From Myxococcales bacterium (GTDB taxonomy: Bacteria > Myxococcota_A > Polyangia > Polyangiales > Polyangiaceae), in contig JAEUKE010000076.1 in assembly GCA_016794345.1 (NCBI GenBank), positions 21,564 to 85,563 of the forward strand: a stretch of DNA of 64,000 bases, given 5' to 3'. Below the pieces are notes generated by a model, which was not told the DNA's origin, did no database searches, and worked only from the letters and a program-made list of their open reading frames with translations. Position 1 is the stretch's first letter. Every line of letters starts with the position of its first letter. Shown one piece after another: positions 17,801 to 28,355 of the stretch. A program made the translations under genes and the position numbers.

Positions 17801-19629
17801 AGCACGCGCTGCGCAAAGCTCGCGAGGCGTGTCAGCCCGATCTCGAGGCCGAGGCGCACGCGGTGCTGGCCGACGCGGCGGCCGCGCTCGGCCAGAGCGA
17901 GGACAGCGCGCGAGCGGAGGCGCGCGCGCGGGACCTTTGGGCGTCCCTCGTCGAGAGCCTCCCCGAGCCCCTCCGCGCCGGGTTTCTCCGTCACCCGCGC
18001 CGCCGCGACCTCGGCCAGAAGGAGATCGCCAAGCGGGCCCTTGCGCGAGACGGTCGAGCGGAGAAGCTCGAGCGGCTCGTCGCCCTGTTCCGCAAGCTGA
18101 ACTCCTCGCTCGAGACCTCCGACGTCCTCGCGATGACCCTCGACGCCGCCATCGAGCTCACCAACGCCGAGCGAGGGTTCCTGCTCTCGGCGCCCGCCCA
18201 GGGCGAGATGCGCGTCGCCGTCGCGCGAAACATCGACCGCGAGAAGATCGGCAAGAGCCACCTCAAGTTCAGCCGCGGCATCGCCGAGCGCGCCGTGGAG
18301 ACGGGCGAGCCGGTCGTCACGGTCGACGCACAGGCGGACGAGCGCTTCCGCGAGAACGCGAGCGTCCACGCGATGAAGCTGCGGAGCGTCCTGGCCGTCC
18401 CCATCCGCTCCCCGGACGGCGTGCTCGGCGCGCTCTACGTCGACAACCGGTTTGGCCGCGGGCGGTTCGATCCGGAGGACGTCGACCTCCTCCTCTCCTT
18501 CGCCGATCAGGCTGCGCTCGCCCTGCGCAACGCGGAGCTCCTCGCCACGCTCCGCGAGCGGACGAAGGAGCTCGAGGCAGAGCGCGCGCGCATCGCCCAG
18601 GTCGCGCGAGGCCAGGCCGAGGAGATCGATCGGCTCGCGGAGGCCGTGAAGGTGAGGCAAGAAGCGCTGGAGAGCCGCTACGACTACGGCGCCATCGTGG
18701 GCCGGAGCCCGGCGTTGAAGGCCGTGCTCCGCACGCTCGACCGCGTCGTCGATTCGCCGCTCACCGTCCTCGTCACCGGCGAGAGCGGCACGGGCAAGGA
18801 GCTCGTCGCGCGCGCAGTGCACTTCGCGAGCGCGCGCAAGGCCGGGCCGTTCGTGGGGATCAACTGCGCGGCGCTGCCGTCGACGCTGCTCGAGTCGGAG
18901 CTCTTCGGCCACGTGCGCGGCGCGTTCACCGGCGCCGACCGCGATCGGACCGGGCTCATGGTCGCGGCCAGGGGCGGGACCCTCTTCCTCGACGAGCTCG
19001 GCGAGCTGCCGATCGAGATGCAGGCCAAGCTGCTACGCGTGTTGCAAGAGCGCGAGGTCCGGCCGCTCGGCAGCACCGAGGCCGTGCCCGTCGACTTCCG
19101 GCTCGTCTGCGCGACCAACCGAGATCTCCGCGCGGAAGTGGCGCGCGGTCGGTTCCGAGAGGACCTCTACTTCCGCGTCGGCGTGGTGGAGCTGCCGCTG
19201 CCGCCTCTCCGGGCGCGGCTCGAGGACGTGCCCACGTTGGCGGCACATTTCCTCCGGCGCGCTTCGGAGCAGCTCGGCCGTCCGCCGGCGCGCCTGTCGC
19301 CCGCGGCGATGCGCGCGCTGCTCGCCCACTCGTTCCCTGGGAACGTTCGCGAGCTGGAGAACGTGCTCACGCGCGCCGCCGTGTTGTGTGAGCGAGGGGA
19401 GATCGCACCCGAGGATCTCGGGCTATCCCGGTCGGCTGGCGCGCTCGTCCGGCGTCGCGTGGCGCCGCCGGACGAGCGCGCCGCTTACGTCGCCGCGCTC
19501 GAGGGCGCGGGCTGGAACGTGGTGCGCGCCGCGCGTGAGCTCTCGGTTCCCCGCGCGACATTCTATCGAAAGCTCGCTCGCTTCGGCCTCGAAGGTCCGA
19601 GGGCGCAGAAGCGGGAGAAGAAGAGCTAG
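14866..19629 (+). CDS. Ser/Thr kinase-ATPase-TPR-GAF-sigma54 activator hybrid
   Basis: 1587 residues. (1) Protein kinase, about 10-240: Lys40, HGDVKPDN at 128-135 (HRD Arg is Gly; Asp130, Lys132, Asn135 kept) and DLS in place of DFG (Asp148 kept). (2) ORC/STAND-like ATPase from about 245: P-loop GQAGVGTS near 282 has Thr where Lys is normal; Walker B is LLLVDDAD. (3) TPR-like helices, about 560-1040. (4) GAF domain, about 1060-1240. (5) Complete sigma54 AAA+ domain: GESGTGKE near 1305 and GAFTGA at 1352-1357. (6) Fis-type helix-turn-helix at the end. It should sense a signal and open sigma54 promoters. Start GTG 14866 opens the kinase fold. Stop codons of this gene and the convergent ligase share CTAG. 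Confidence 0.93.
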   Translation: METGLLVADRYRVVRSLGSGGLATAFLVHDEALDIEVALKLLHPGVDPRPLMQELETLVGLVHPSLVRVHDFGVATVAGAPRPFLTMDAVLGATLDEHARGRTFADLLPCLVDVCSALLALHAAASCHGDVKPDNIVIDSRGRATLLDLSCARRVGEPGGAEIAGTPGYMAPEVLRGAEASPLQDVFGLGCTLRAIAPALAEPLPPEIAALLGRLTHEDPTRRPASMAEVLEHLGARPGSDAALLRQPRRLIGRGAELAAMLALVSALEAGEPAARALLVEGQAGVGTSRLLRELKWQAQPKVRVVEAFAHAPRPMHALFARAVGADLPSEPALAAVATADKLRARGEPTLLLVDDADALDDPDREALRALLRLVGPAEPWGVIAAHRGAEPLATGSAATSIRLEPLGESDVEAWLADVGAARSAREIFLTTGGFPADIAARLAGDERFVDDGSVVNTRLVAALDPELGRALALLVAMGPLATERDLASARVSPEQLGALQRLRLAARRVGGWALGRPAMRERLSGLVDVRAAHEALADARLESLRQTEGAARAHLAAAAVRHLALASRTDEALALVRASRDEIERSPGLWRSALQPLGQGLGPALALDLAEALLAAGDAPRARDVAAQAALAATTREERLRAAQLSAQASLDADDAQGVLAATARAAAFEPSDQQRGVLADLEARARIRLGDHAAARALAEPALAGARDPGVLASLHEDVGVAASYTGDHAVARVHLAMAAGLQRDLVAPKRLVRALSYQAIDAYRSGDLEAALAGYKQALAVAEEHGLGAQIARASLNLGTASHARGRLGDAHAAYERGLRLATALGQVDLAVVLEFNLAKLYADVGAFERARIRAESARGLAEERAMEFFVAAAASVVGDCLVAARDFAGATGCFQEARAKFEALGAHREALEEEIELARTELASGAADAAARRVVRASKDETLQSAPDLDSRAATLSARIALHAGEGARAVADAQHALRKAREACQPDLEAEAHAVLADAAAALGQSEDSARAEARARDLWASLVESLPEPLRAGFLRHPRRRDLGQKEIAKRALARDGRAEKLERLVALFRKLNSSLETSDVLAMTLDAAIELTNAERGFLLSAPAQGEMRVAVARNIDREKIGKSHLKFSRGIAERAVETGEPVVTVDAQADERFRENASVHAMKLRSVLAVPIRSPDGVLGALYVDNRFGRGRFDPEDVDLLLSFADQAALALRNAELLATLRERTKELEAERARIAQVARGQAEEIDRLAEAVKVRQEALESRYDYGAIVGRSPALKAVLRTLDRVVDSPLTVLVTGESGTGKELVARAVHFASARKAGPFVGINCAALPSTLLESELFGHVRGAFTGADRDRTGLMVAARGGTLFLDELGELPIEMQAKLLRVLQEREVRPLGSTEAVPVDFRLVCATNRDLRAEVARGRFREDLYFRVGVVELPLPPLRARLEDVPTLAAHFLRRASEQLGRPPARLSPAAMRALLAHSFPGNVRELENVLTRAAVLCERGEIAPEDLGLSRSAGALVRRRVAPPDERAAYVAALEGAGWNVVRAARELSVPRATFYRKLARFGLEGPRAQKREKKS

Positions 19630-20714
19630 CTGCCGGGGGCCGCCGCCTCGCCGAAGATCTTCGCGAGCTCGAACGGCGGTGTGACGTCGAGCTGGTCGTA
19701 GCGGCAGTCGGTCGTGCGCTTGTCGGAGCGCCAGCGCCGGAACTGGGCGGTGTGCCGGAAGCGCGCGCCCTGCATGTGGTCGTACGCGACCTCGGCCACC
19801 AGCTCGAGCCGGAGCGGCTCCCAGGACATCGATTTCCCGCGGCTCCAGCGGCTCTTGGCGTCGGGGCGACGGGCCCACTCGGCCTCGTCTCCAGCCCAGT
19901 CTTTCCAGGGGTGGCTCTCGAGCGCATTCTCCCGGTACGGCTCGAGGAAGGTCACGAGCTCCCTGCGCTTCGCCTCGGTGAAGCTCGCGGTCACGCCGAT
20001 CGAGTGCAACACGCCCGCGTCGTCGTACAGCGCGAGGATGAGCGAGCCGACGTGGGTGCCCTTGCCGTTTTTGTGCCAACGGAAGCCGGCCACGACGCAG
20101 TCGCAGGTGCGCTCGTGTTTCACCTTGATCATGACTCGTTTGTTAGGCTCGTAGACGCCCTCTTCGCGCTTGGCCATGACGCCGTCGAGGCCTGCGCCTT
20201 CGAAGCGGTTGAACCAGTCCGTCGCCACCGCGCGATCCTCCGTCGCAGGCGTGAGGTGGACCGGCGGCTTCGCTCCCGCGAGGAGCGCCTCGAGCCGAGC
20301 GCGGCGCTGTCGGAAGGGGACGTTGCGCAGGTCCTCGTCGGCGATGGCGAGCACGTCCCAGAAGACGACGCTCGCCGGCGTTTCTTTGGCGAGCAGGTTC
20401 ACGCGTGACGCTGCAGGGTGGAGCCGCTGCTGCAGCACCTCGAACTCGAGCTTGTCGCCCATGGCGACGACGATCTCGCCGTCGAGCACACATCGCTCCG
20501 GCAACGCCGCGCGGAGGGCCTCGACCACGTCGGGGAAATAACGCTGGAGCGGCTTGTCGTCCCGGCTCATGAGGACGACCTCGTCGCCGTCGCGGAAGGC
20601 GATGGTCCGGAAGCCGTCCCACTTCGGCTCGAAGATCCAGCCGGGGCCCGAGGGCAGCTCGGATGCCCGCTTCGAGAGCATCGGCGCGAGGGGGGGTTGG
20701 AAGGGGAGCATCAT
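19626..20714 (-). CDS. ATP-dependent DNA ligase (LigD/LigC type)
   Basis: 362 residues: an adenylation domain plus OB-fold, as in the ligase half of LigD or a stand-alone LigC. Motif I is KWDG at 31-34 with catalytic Lys31 ([13 protein letters not shown]). Others seen are [29 protein letters not shown] and [20 protein letters not shown]. It should seal breaks with ATP, and with the primase at 11527 and PolX it would cover end-joining chemistry. The genes are not adjacent and no Ku gene is present in the window. Start ATG 20714 (or the next codon, 20711). The stop overlaps that of the convergent regulator by 3 of 4 bases (CTAG). Confidence 0.93.
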   Translation of the reverse strand: MMLPFQPPLAPMLSKRASELPSGPGWIFEPKWDGFRTIAFRDGDEVVLMSRDDKPLQRYFPDVVEALRAALPERCVLDGEIVVAMGDKLEFEVLQQRLHPAASRVNLLAKETPASVVFWDVLAIADEDLRNVPFRQRRARLEALLAGAKPPVHLTPATEDRAVATDWFNRFEGAGLDGVMAKREEGVYEPNKRVMIKVKHERTCDCVVAGFRWHKNGKGTHVGSLILALYDDAGVLHSIGVTASFTEAKRRELVTFLEPYRENALESHPWKDWAGDEAEWARRPDAKSRWSRGKSMSWEPLRLELVAEVAYDHMQGARFRHTAQFRRWRSDKRTTDCRYDQLDVTPPFELAKIFGEAAAPGS

Positions 20715-20797
20715 GTCTCGACCGAGAGAACCTAGCCCCTGGGTCCGGCCGAGTCGACAGCGGGCTCGGCTCGGTTCCTCAGGGCTCGCACCTTCTG

Positions 20798-20803
20798 TAC
20801 GCT
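20798..20803 (+). promoter_or_regulatory. candidate -10 hexamer TACGCT
   Basis: 6 nt before ATG 20810; supports this start over the upstream ATG at 20663. Confidence 0.45.
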
Positions 20804-20809
20804 TCCTTC

Positions 20810-21997
20810 ATGCGGCTCGGGACCGCGCTCTCGTGGCTCGCCCTCTGCGGCGCCGGCGCCTGTTTCGTCGACTCGACGGGTGAGGGCGGAGGCGCGCCCA
20901 AAGACACGACGAGCGTCTTCTTGTCCGGCGGCTTCGGGCAAGGGGGCTCCCCGAGCGGCGGCGGCGGTGCGGGAGGCTCGACGGTCTCGGGCATCGGCGG
21001 CGCGGGTGCGTGTGGAGACGGCGCGCCGTCCGTCGGCGAGGAGTGCGACGACGGCAACGTCGCGCCTGGCGACGGCTGTGACCAGGCCTGCCAGGCCGAG
21101 CCGACGGAGGACTGTCCGGCGACGGCCGTCGCCTTCCTCGGTCAGCTCGGCGAGGCCGTCGACATCTCCGGCAACACGGCCGGCGCCAGCGACACGCTGA
21201 GGCTGGGCGACGGGGGGAGCTGCAAGTCCGATGGTCCGGACCAATGGCTCGCCGTGCAAATGCTCGTGTCGGGGACGGTGGAGGCACACCTCGTGGTGAA
21301 GTCCGGCTTCGGCGGGAATCACGACAAGGCCGTCCTCCACGTACGCCGAGGCTGCCAGCCCGACCTCTACGAGGACGAGCTCGCCTGCCTCGCGACGAAC
21401 GGCTCGACACCGGGCGAGGCGGAGCTCGCCTTTTTCGCCCGAGCCGGCGAGACGATCTACTTCGCCGTGGACGGCTCGGGCGCCGGCGACGACGGCACCT
21501 ACGACCTCGTCGCGAAGCTCGGCTCCGTCTGCGGCGACGGAAACGTGGGTGGCATCGAGCAGTGCGACGACCAGACGGCCGCTTGTTCGGGCTGTATGCG
21601 CGTCGACCTCGCCTGCGGCGGCGGGCTGGGCAACGGTACCCACGACACGGTGAGCGGGCACTGCTACGTCGCCTCGGAAGGCTCGCCGGTCGACTTCTGG
21701 GCCGCGCGGGAGCGGTGCTTCCGGGCGGGAGGCGACGTCTTCAGCCTCGATCCGAACGACGGCATGTTGCCCGTGCACGTGGGCGACGTCTGGGTGGGCC
21801 TCGCCGACTTCGCCACGGTCGACATGTTGGACGAGTTCCGCTGGCTGGGCAGCGGCGGCGTGGGGACGCTGACCACGATGGACGATCCTTCGAACGCCCT
21901 CCGGTGCGTGAACCGCACGCCCGCCGCTCAGCTCTTCGATCGCGCTTGCGATCAGGCTCACGGGTTCTTGTGCGAGATCACCCTCGACAACCCGTGA
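20810..21997 (+). CDS. lipoprotein with DUF4215-like and C-type-lectin-like domains
   Basis: 395 residues. Signal peptide to GAC (about Cys17), then a Gly-rich tether. A Myxococcus-type Cys-rich repeat (GEECDDGNVAPGDGCDQACQ, DUF4215-like) lies near 75-100, followed by a beta-rich domain. The last 110 residues look like a C-type lectin fold: GHCYVASEG, WAARERCFRAGGDVFSL, VWVGLAD, and the final CVNRTPAAQLFDRACDQAHGFLCE cysteine pattern. Probably a surface adhesin or glycan-binding lipoprotein. Start at 20810 gives the signal peptide and the TACGCT hexamer. Stop lies inside a terminator-like hairpin. Confidence 0.87.
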   Translation: MRLGTALSWLALCGAGACFVDSTGEGGGAPKDTTSVFLSGGFGQGGSPSGGGGAGGSTVSGIGGAGACGDGAPSVGEECDDGNVAPGDGCDQACQAEPTEDCPATAVAFLGQLGEAVDISGNTAGASDTLRLGDGGSCKSDGPDQWLAVQMLVSGTVEAHLVVKSGFGGNHDKAVLHVRRGCQPDLYEDELACLATNGSTPGEAELAFFARAGETIYFAVDGSGAGDDGTYDLVAKLGSVCGDGNVGGIEQCDDQTAACSGCMRVDLACGGGLGNGTHDTVSGHCYVASEGSPVDFWAARERCFRAGGDVFSLDPNDGMLPVHVGDVWVGLADFATVDMLDEFRWLGSGGVGTLTTMDDPSNALRCVNRTPAAQLFDRACDQAHGFLCEITLDNP

Positions 21998-22010
21998 GGC
22001 TCCGCCTCAC
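21994..22010. terminator. hairpin overlapping stop codon of the lectin-like gene
   Basis: GTGAGGC-TCC-GCCTCAC, a perfect 7-bp stem with a 3-nt loop that begins 1 nt before the TGA stop. No T-run follows, so intrinsic termination is uncertain. It separates this gene from the convergent P-type-ATPase-like gene. Confidence 0.5.
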
Positions 22011-22122
22011 GCAGTAATGACAGAATTGTCAGAATCGACCGGCGATCCTCGATCCCGTCGGGAACGGCAGGGACTCTGACGGTCGTGTCACGCCCCTGTC
22101 CACCGACCTGGACGGCGGTGGC

Positions 22123-24366
22123 TCAGCTCGGCGCGCGCTTTTGCATCGCGCGGCCGTGGATCACGCCCATGACGCCGCCGAGCAGGGCGGCGATGGGGAT
22201 GAACGCAGGCGGCAGGATCCCGACCGCCACGATGAGCACGCCGAGCGCCGGCGGGATCGCGGCGAGGGCGAAGCCGACGCGGGCCTCCACGCGTGTCCTC
22301 CTCGCGAGCGCGAGCGCGAGCGCGGCGTCTCGCAGGTCGCCCCCCGCGAGCGCCACGTCGTGCTCCGCGGCGGAGCTCCCGGCCGCGCCGAGCGCGACGG
22401 CGACCTGCGCGGCGCCGAGCGGGCCTTCGTCCAGCTCGGGGTGCCCGAGCACCGCGACGCGCTCGCCGGTCTCGGCGAGCCGCTTCACCTCGTCGGCGCG
22501 CTCGGCCGGGGGAACCTCGGGTCGCACGTGCTCGATGTCGAGCGATCGCGCGATGGCCTCGCAGGTCTCGCGTGAGTCGCCGGACATGAGGACCGGCTCG
22601 ATCTGCACGTCGAGCAGGTACTGCACCGCGCCGCGCGCGCCCGGACGGATGCCGTCTTGCAGCGCGATGAGCCCGACGAGCCGGCTGCCGAGCGCGACGA
22701 GCACGAGGCTGCGCCCGAGCGCCTCGAGCTCGGAGAGGCGCCACTCGGCTGAGGCGATGGAGACGCGCTGATCCATGAGGAGGGATCGAACGCCTACGCA
22801 GAGCTCTTCGCCCGTGCCGGTCACGGCGACGACTCCGAGCCCGGGGTGCACCGTGGGGTTGCGGATGGGGTCGGGACGAACGCCGCGTGTGCTCGAGGCG
22901 CGCAAGATCGCGTGGGCCCACGGGCTCTGATCGGCGCGCGCGGCGCCCGCGGCGAGCGAGAGCACGTCGTTTGCGTCGAAGTCCTTCGCGGTGGCCTCGA
23001 TCTCGGCGACCTCGGGCTCACCGAGCAAGAGCGTGCCGCGCGCGCAGAACACCGCGGTCGTCGCGCGCGCGGCGCGATCCCACGCGTCGGCGCTGCGGTA
23101 GGTGATCCCGCGACGCTGCGCCGCGAGGATGCCTCGGGCGACGTACACGCTCGCGAGCGAGCCGACCATGGCGGTCGACAGGCCGGCGTGGGATGCCACG
23201 AAGGCCATCGCCGCGTCGATGGGGCTGCGCGAGATCACGAAGGCAAGGATCCCCGCGCCCAGGGCGGCGACGGCGCTCCATCGCTCGGCGAGCGACCGCG
23301 CCGCGCGCGCGACGGGCGCGACCGCGTCGACGCGGCGCCGCGGGTCGAGCACGAGCCGCGCGAACGCGCGATCCGATCCGGCCCACGTGCACGTGCCGAC
23401 GAGCTTGCCGCGCTCGACGTGCGCGCCGGCGGCGATCGGATCGGGCGCGCGTCGACGAGCCGTCGTCGGCGCGCCGGGCCAGGGGAACAGCTCGGCTTCG
23501 CCTTCGGCGATCGTCATGTCGACCGGCACGTCTTCTCCGGCGTGAACGAGCACGCGCTCACCGGGCCGAAGATCGAGCACGCCTTCGTCGACGCCGTCCG
23601 CGTTGACGCGGCGCCCGGGGATCGTCAGCGCTGCCTTGATCCAGGCGCGCTCGGCGGTGACCTCGCGTCGTGCGGCCTCGAGGAGCCACGCGCCGACAGC
23701 CGCCGCCGTCGTGATGGTGCCGGCCAGGCTCGCGGCCTCCCCCGCGATGGCGAGGGGGGCCGCGATGGCCGCCCACGCCGCGACCACGACCGAGAGGCCG
23801 GGCGGCGCGAGGAGCGGGAGCGCGTGTGGATCGGCCGCGTCGGGCGGGGTCGTCGCGGCGCGCGTCGCGAGCATCGCGACGCCGACCGCGGCGAGGAGCA
23901 CACGCGCGAACAGGAGGAGCTTTCCGCCTCCGGCGAGGCCGAGCAGGACCGCGAGCGTCCCGGCGACGACGGCGATGAGGAGCAACAGCGCGCCGACGTC
24001 GCGGGGCTGCGCGGGCGCCTCGAGCGGGGACGCCGCCGCGTGGGGCGAGAGCCGGCCGATCGCCTCGACAAGGCCGCGGTCGTCCTCGAGCTGCGGCAGC
24101 GGCGGCAAGACGTCCTCCGGGACCACCGGAGCGTGCGCGGGCTCGATGGGCGCGGTGTGCTCGGGCGGCGGCTCACGGGGCGCAAAGGGCTCCAGCAGCG
24201 GGGCCTCGCCGAACGGCGCCAGGAAGGCAGCGCGGCAGGTCTTGATGTCGCAGAAGTAGTGGAGCTTCTGATCGAAGATGGCGACGTGGCCGGCCCGGAG
24301 CGGATCGATGAGCTTGCCGCAGGCGGAGCAGGGGATCGGGTCCGCGACGGGACCGGCAGCGCGCAC
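22123..24366 (-). CDS. catalytically dead P-type-ATPase-like membrane protein
   Basis: About 747 residues. Start taken as GTG 24366, 14 bp after argD; the ORF is open upstream but that part overlaps argD. The N-terminus has a Cys-rich metal-site-like segment (CSACG, then FCDIKTC). Paired transmembrane helices, an actuator-like region and a HAD-type catalytic region follow in heavy-metal P-type ATPase order. Every signature has decayed: DKTGT reads CARGT (Cys441 replaces the phosphorylated Asp), the TGE segment reads PWPGAPTT, the membrane CPC is absent, HP reads SP (QSPWAHAI), and GDGxND reads GHPELDEG. The SGDS remnant of TGD survives. The frame is intact throughout, so it is probably kept for a non-transport role such as metal or lipid sensing. 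Confidence 0.85.
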   Translation of the reverse strand: MRAAGPVADPIPCSACGKLIDPLRAGHVAIFDQKLHYFCDIKTCRAAFLAPFGEAPLLEPFAPREPPPEHTAPIEPAHAPVVPEDVLPPLPQLEDDRGLVEAIGRLSPHAAASPLEAPAQPRDVGALLLLIAVVAGTLAVLLGLAGGGKLLLFARVLLAAVGVAMLATRAATTPPDAADPHALPLLAPPGLSVVVAAWAAIAAPLAIAGEAASLAGTITTAAAVGAWLLEAARREVTAERAWIKAALTIPGRRVNADGVDEGVLDLRPGERVLVHAGEDVPVDMTIAEGEAELFPWPGAPTTARRRAPDPIAAGAHVERGKLVGTCTWAGSDRAFARLVLDPRRRVDAVAPVARAARSLAERWSAVAALGAGILAFVISRSPIDAAMAFVASHAGLSTAMVGSLASVYVARGILAAQRRGITYRSADAWDRAARATTAVFCARGTLLLGEPEVAEIEATAKDFDANDVLSLAAGAARADQSPWAHAILRASSTRGVRPDPIRNPTVHPGLGVVAVTGTGEELCVGVRSLLMDQRVSIASAEWRLSELEALGRSLVLVALGSRLVGLIALQDGIRPGARGAVQYLLDVQIEPVLMSGDSRETCEAIARSLDIEHVRPEVPPAERADEVKRLAETGERVAVLGHPELDEGPLGAAQVAVALGAAGSSAAEHDVALAGGDLRDAALALALARRTRVEARVGFALAAIPPALGVLIVAVGILPPAFIPIAALLGGVMGVIHGRAMQKRAPS

Positions 24367-24380
24367 CTCGAGCCGCCTCG

Positions 24381-25694
<1,314 letters not shown>

Positions 25695-25744
25695 GGCTCG
25701 GTCCGGCTTTACGCCCGATCGTCGGGGGGCGCAAACCGGCCGGT

Positions 25745-25772
25745 CTTGGAATCGGCGAGGGGTGCGTAGTAT
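25745..25772 (+). promoter_or_regulatory. candidate grpE promoter
   Basis: CTTGGA (25745-25750), 16 nt, TAGTAT (25767-25772); ATG is 14 nt further on. A 10-bp palindrome ACCGGCCGGT at 25735-25744 abuts it upstream. No CIRCE-type inverted repeat was found, so HrcA control is not suggested. Confidence 0.45.
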
Positions 25773-25786
25773 GGTCGCGCCCCCCT

Positions 25787-26404
25787 ATGAGCGAGTCCGA
25801 CGAAGCCGACAAGAAGGAAGGCGGAAACGGCGCCGATCCTGCCGAGGGCAAGGAGGCTCCGACCGAGCCCGTCGCCGAGGGCGAGGCTGCCGCGCAAGAG
25901 GTCGATCAGGTCGCCCTCGCCAAGGCCGAGGCGCAGCGCTTCCGCGACCAGCTCATGCGCACGGCGGCGGACTTCGACAACTTCCGCAAGCGCTCGCGAC
26001 GCGATCAGGAAGACGCCACCCGCAAAGGCAAAGAGAGCGCCCTGAAGGAGCTCTTGCCCGTGTTCGACAATCTCGAGCGCGCCATCCAGAGCAGCGAGAA
26101 GGCCCCCGACGTGAAGGCCGTCGTGGAGGGCCTCAAGCTCGTCATGCGGCAGTTCACGCAGTCCACCGAGAAGATGGGCATCAAGCGGGTGCCCACGGTT
26201 GGTCACCCGTTCGACCCGACCCTCCACGAAGCCATCCAGCACGTGGAGTCGACGGAGCACGCCGCGGGCGTGGTCGCGCTCGAGGTCCAGGCCGGCTACC
26301 AGCTCGGCGACACCCTGCTTCGTGCGGCCATGGTCGCGGTCTCCAAGGGACCGCCCCAAGCCGCATCCGCGCCCGAGGGCGAGGACGCCGCCGAAGGCAG
26401 CTGA
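25787..26404 (+). CDS. grpE: GrpE nucleotide exchange factor
   Basis: 205 residues. An acidic, disordered N-terminus (to about 45) is followed by the long helix with [16 protein letters not shown] and [14 protein letters not shown]. The C-terminal beta-domain contains [16 protein letters not shown] and [16 protein letters not shown]. It releases ADP from DnaK. It stands 109 bp upstream of dnaK on the same strand, and dnaJ is not in the window. ATG 25787 is chosen because it gives the family's N-terminus; the ORF is open further back. The dnaK that follows lacks the canonical tail, so this pair may be an auxiliary chaperone set. Confidence 0.95.
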   Translation: MSESDEADKKEGGNGADPAEGKEAPTEPVAEGEAAAQEVDQVALAKAEAQRFRDQLMRTAADFDNFRKRSRRDQEDATRKGKESALKELLPVFDNLERAIQSSEKAPDVKAVVEGLKLVMRQFTQSTEKMGIKRVPTVGHPFDPTLHEAIQHVESTEHAAGVVALEVQAGYQLGDTLLRAAMVAVSKGPPQAASAPEGEDAAEGS

Positions 26405-26498
26405 CCCGCCGGGGGGGCGCGCACGCCCTTCCCGGCCTGCGAGCACCCCAGATCTCGGAAGAGTTCCGCGCCAATGGCGACGGCGCGGGGGATTGGTC

Positions 26499-26504
26499 TA
26501 TGCT
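26499..26504 (+). promoter_or_regulatory. candidate -10 hexamer TATGCT for dnaK
   Basis: 9 nt before ATG 26514. Suggests that dnaK has its own promoter in addition to any read-through from grpE. Confidence 0.4.
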
Positions 26505-26513
26505 GTGCCCTGC

Positions 26514-28349
26514 ATGGGCAAGGTGATCGGCATCGACCTGGGAACGACCAACTCTTGCGTGGCCGTCGTCGAAGGGGCCTCGGCTGGAAGCGTTCACGAC
26601 GTGAAGGTCATTCCGAACGCGGAAGGCGCGCGCACGACGCCGTCCGTCATCGGCTTCCCCGCGACGGGAGAGCGCTTGGTCGGTCAGGTCGCGCGTCGCC
26701 AAGCTGTCACGAACCCGGAGCACACCGTCTACGAAGTGAAGCGCCTCATGGGGCGGAAGTTCAAGGACGAGGAGGTCCAGAAGCAGCGGGAGCTCGTCTC
26801 GTACCGCCTCCAGGAAGCGCCCAACGGTGACGGCTGGGTGAACGTCCGCGGCCGCGCGATGTCGCCCCCCGAGATCTCCGCGATGGTCCTCACGACCATG
26901 AAGGAGATCGTCGAGACCTACCTCGGCGAGCCCGTGACGGAGGCCGTGATCACGGTCCCCGCGTACTTCGACGACGCGCAGCGGCAGGCCACGAAAGACG
27001 CCGGGCGAATCGCCGGACTCGACGTCAAGCGCATCATCAACGAGCCGACGGCGGCCGCGCTCGCCTACGGCCTCGACAAGAAGCAGTCGGAGGTCATCGC
27101 GGTCTACGATCTCGGCGGCGGCACGTTCGATATCACCGTCCTGCAGCTCGCCAGCGGCGTCTTCAGCGTCAAGGCGACCGGCGGTGACACCCACCTCGGC
27201 GGCGTCGACTTCGATCAGAAGATCATCAACCTCCTCGCAGACGAGTTCGCGATGGAAAACGGCATCGACCTGCGGAAGGACCGCATGGCGCTGCAGCGCC
27301 TTCGCGAGGCGGCGGAGAAGGCGAAACACGAGCTCAGCTCGTCCCTCGAGACGGCGATCAACGTGCCGTTCGTCGCCGTCTCCCCCAGCGGCGGGCCGCT
27401 CCACCTCGAGCGGAACATGAAGCGCAACGAGCTCGAGATGCTCTGCCAGGATCTGGTCGAGCGCACGATCGAAGCGTGCAAGCGCACGCTCGCGGACGCG
27501 AAGCTCGGCGTCGAGCACATCAACACGGTGGTGCTCGTCGGCGGCATGACCCGCATGCCGGCCATCCACGCCGCGGTGAAGGCGTTTTTCGGCAAGGACG
27601 CGAGCAAGGAGGTGAACCCGGACGAGGTCGTCGCCGTCGGGGCCGCGCTCCAGGGCGCCGCGCTCGCCGGCCAGATCGACGAGGTGCTCCTGCTCGACGT
27701 CACGCCGCTCTCGCTCGGCGTCGAGACCGGCGGCGGCGTCGCCACGAAGCTCATCCCGCGGAACACGACCGTCCCCGTCGAGCGGAGCGAGGTCTTCACG
27801 ACGAGCGTGGACAACCAGAACTTCGTGCCGATCCACGTCGTCCAGGGTGAGCGCGAGATGGCCGCCGACTGCCGCAGCCTCGCGCACTTCGAGCTCACCG
27901 GCATCCCGCCCGCACCGCGGGGCGTCCCCAAGATCCAGGTTACCTTCCGCATCGACGAAAACGGCATTCTCCGCGTCGAGGCGAAAGACCTCGGCACCGG
28001 TCGTGCGCAGGAGATCCGCATCACGGCGACGAGCGGTCTCTCGGGCGACGAGGTCGAGCGCCTCGTTCGCGAGGGCGACAAGTTCAAGGAGACGGACAAC
28101 CTGCGCCGCGAGCTGGCGCAGCTCCGGAACCAGGCCGAGACGCTCGTGTACACGACGGAGCAGGCGCTCGCCGGCTACGCCGACATCCTCGACCCGGCCC
28201 TCGTGGACGAGGTCCGCACCGACGCGCACAACCTCCGGCTGCTGCTCGACGGCGGCGGCGACCTGACGTCGCTGCGCGACGCGTACACGAGCCTCGAGGC
28301 GGCTTCGTTCAAGATCGCCGAGTCGATGTACGGCACCGGCGAGGGCTGA
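26514..28349 (+). CDS. dnaK: DnaK (Hsp70) chaperone, short C-terminus
   Basis: 611 residues. The nucleotide-binding domain is canonical: VIGIDLGTTNSCVAVVEG at the start, VPAYFDDAQRQATKDAG, INEPTAAALAYGLDKK, and VYDLGGGTFDITVLQL. The substrate-binding domain follows with TPLSLGVETGGGV, and the helical lid ends at SMYGTGEG. The Gly-rich or acidic VVDAEFEE-type tail of housekeeping DnaK is missing, so the protein is about 25-30 residues shorter. It is probably one of several Hsp70 paralogues. Only 6 bp separate it from a pseudokinase-ATPase gene, which suggests a dedicated partnership. Confidence 0.95.
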   Translation: MGKVIGIDLGTTNSCVAVVEGASAGSVHDVKVIPNAEGARTTPSVIGFPATGERLVGQVARRQAVTNPEHTVYEVKRLMGRKFKDEEVQKQRELVSYRLQEAPNGDGWVNVRGRAMSPPEISAMVLTTMKEIVETYLGEPVTEAVITVPAYFDDAQRQATKDAGRIAGLDVKRIINEPTAAALAYGLDKKQSEVIAVYDLGGGTFDITVLQLASGVFSVKATGGDTHLGGVDFDQKIINLLADEFAMENGIDLRKDRMALQRLREAAEKAKHELSSSLETAINVPFVAVSPSGGPLHLERNMKRNELEMLCQDLVERTIEACKRTLADAKLGVEHINTVVLVGGMTRMPAIHAAVKAFFGKDASKEVNPDEVVAVGAALQGAALAGQIDEVLLLDVTPLSLGVETGGGVATKLIPRNTTVPVERSEVFTTSVDNQNFVPIHVVQGEREMAADCRSLAHFELTGIPPAPRGVPKIQVTFRIDENGILRVEAKDLGTGRAQEIRITATSGLSGDEVERLVREGDKFKETDNLRRELAQLRNQAETLVYTTEQALAGYADILDPALVDEVRTDAHNLRLLLDGGGDLTSLRDAYTSLEAASFKIAESMYGTGEG

Positions 28350-28355
28350 CGCGTC

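Noticed and set aside
22018..22031. TGACA-GAAT-TGTCA dyad, similar to CTGAC-GCCTCT-GTCAG at 12843-12858
   Set aside because: Only 5-bp arms, different spacers and positions (one overlaps a stop codon); likely chance or part of terminators.
22123..24366. Functional heavy-metal-transporting P-type ATPase
   Set aside because: The phosphorylated Asp and all other signature motifs are absent, so transport by the usual mechanism is not credible.
25700..25786. CIRCE or other HrcA-type operator before grpE
   Set aside because: No TTAGCACTC/GAGTGCTAA-like inverted repeat present; only a 10-bp GC palindrome.
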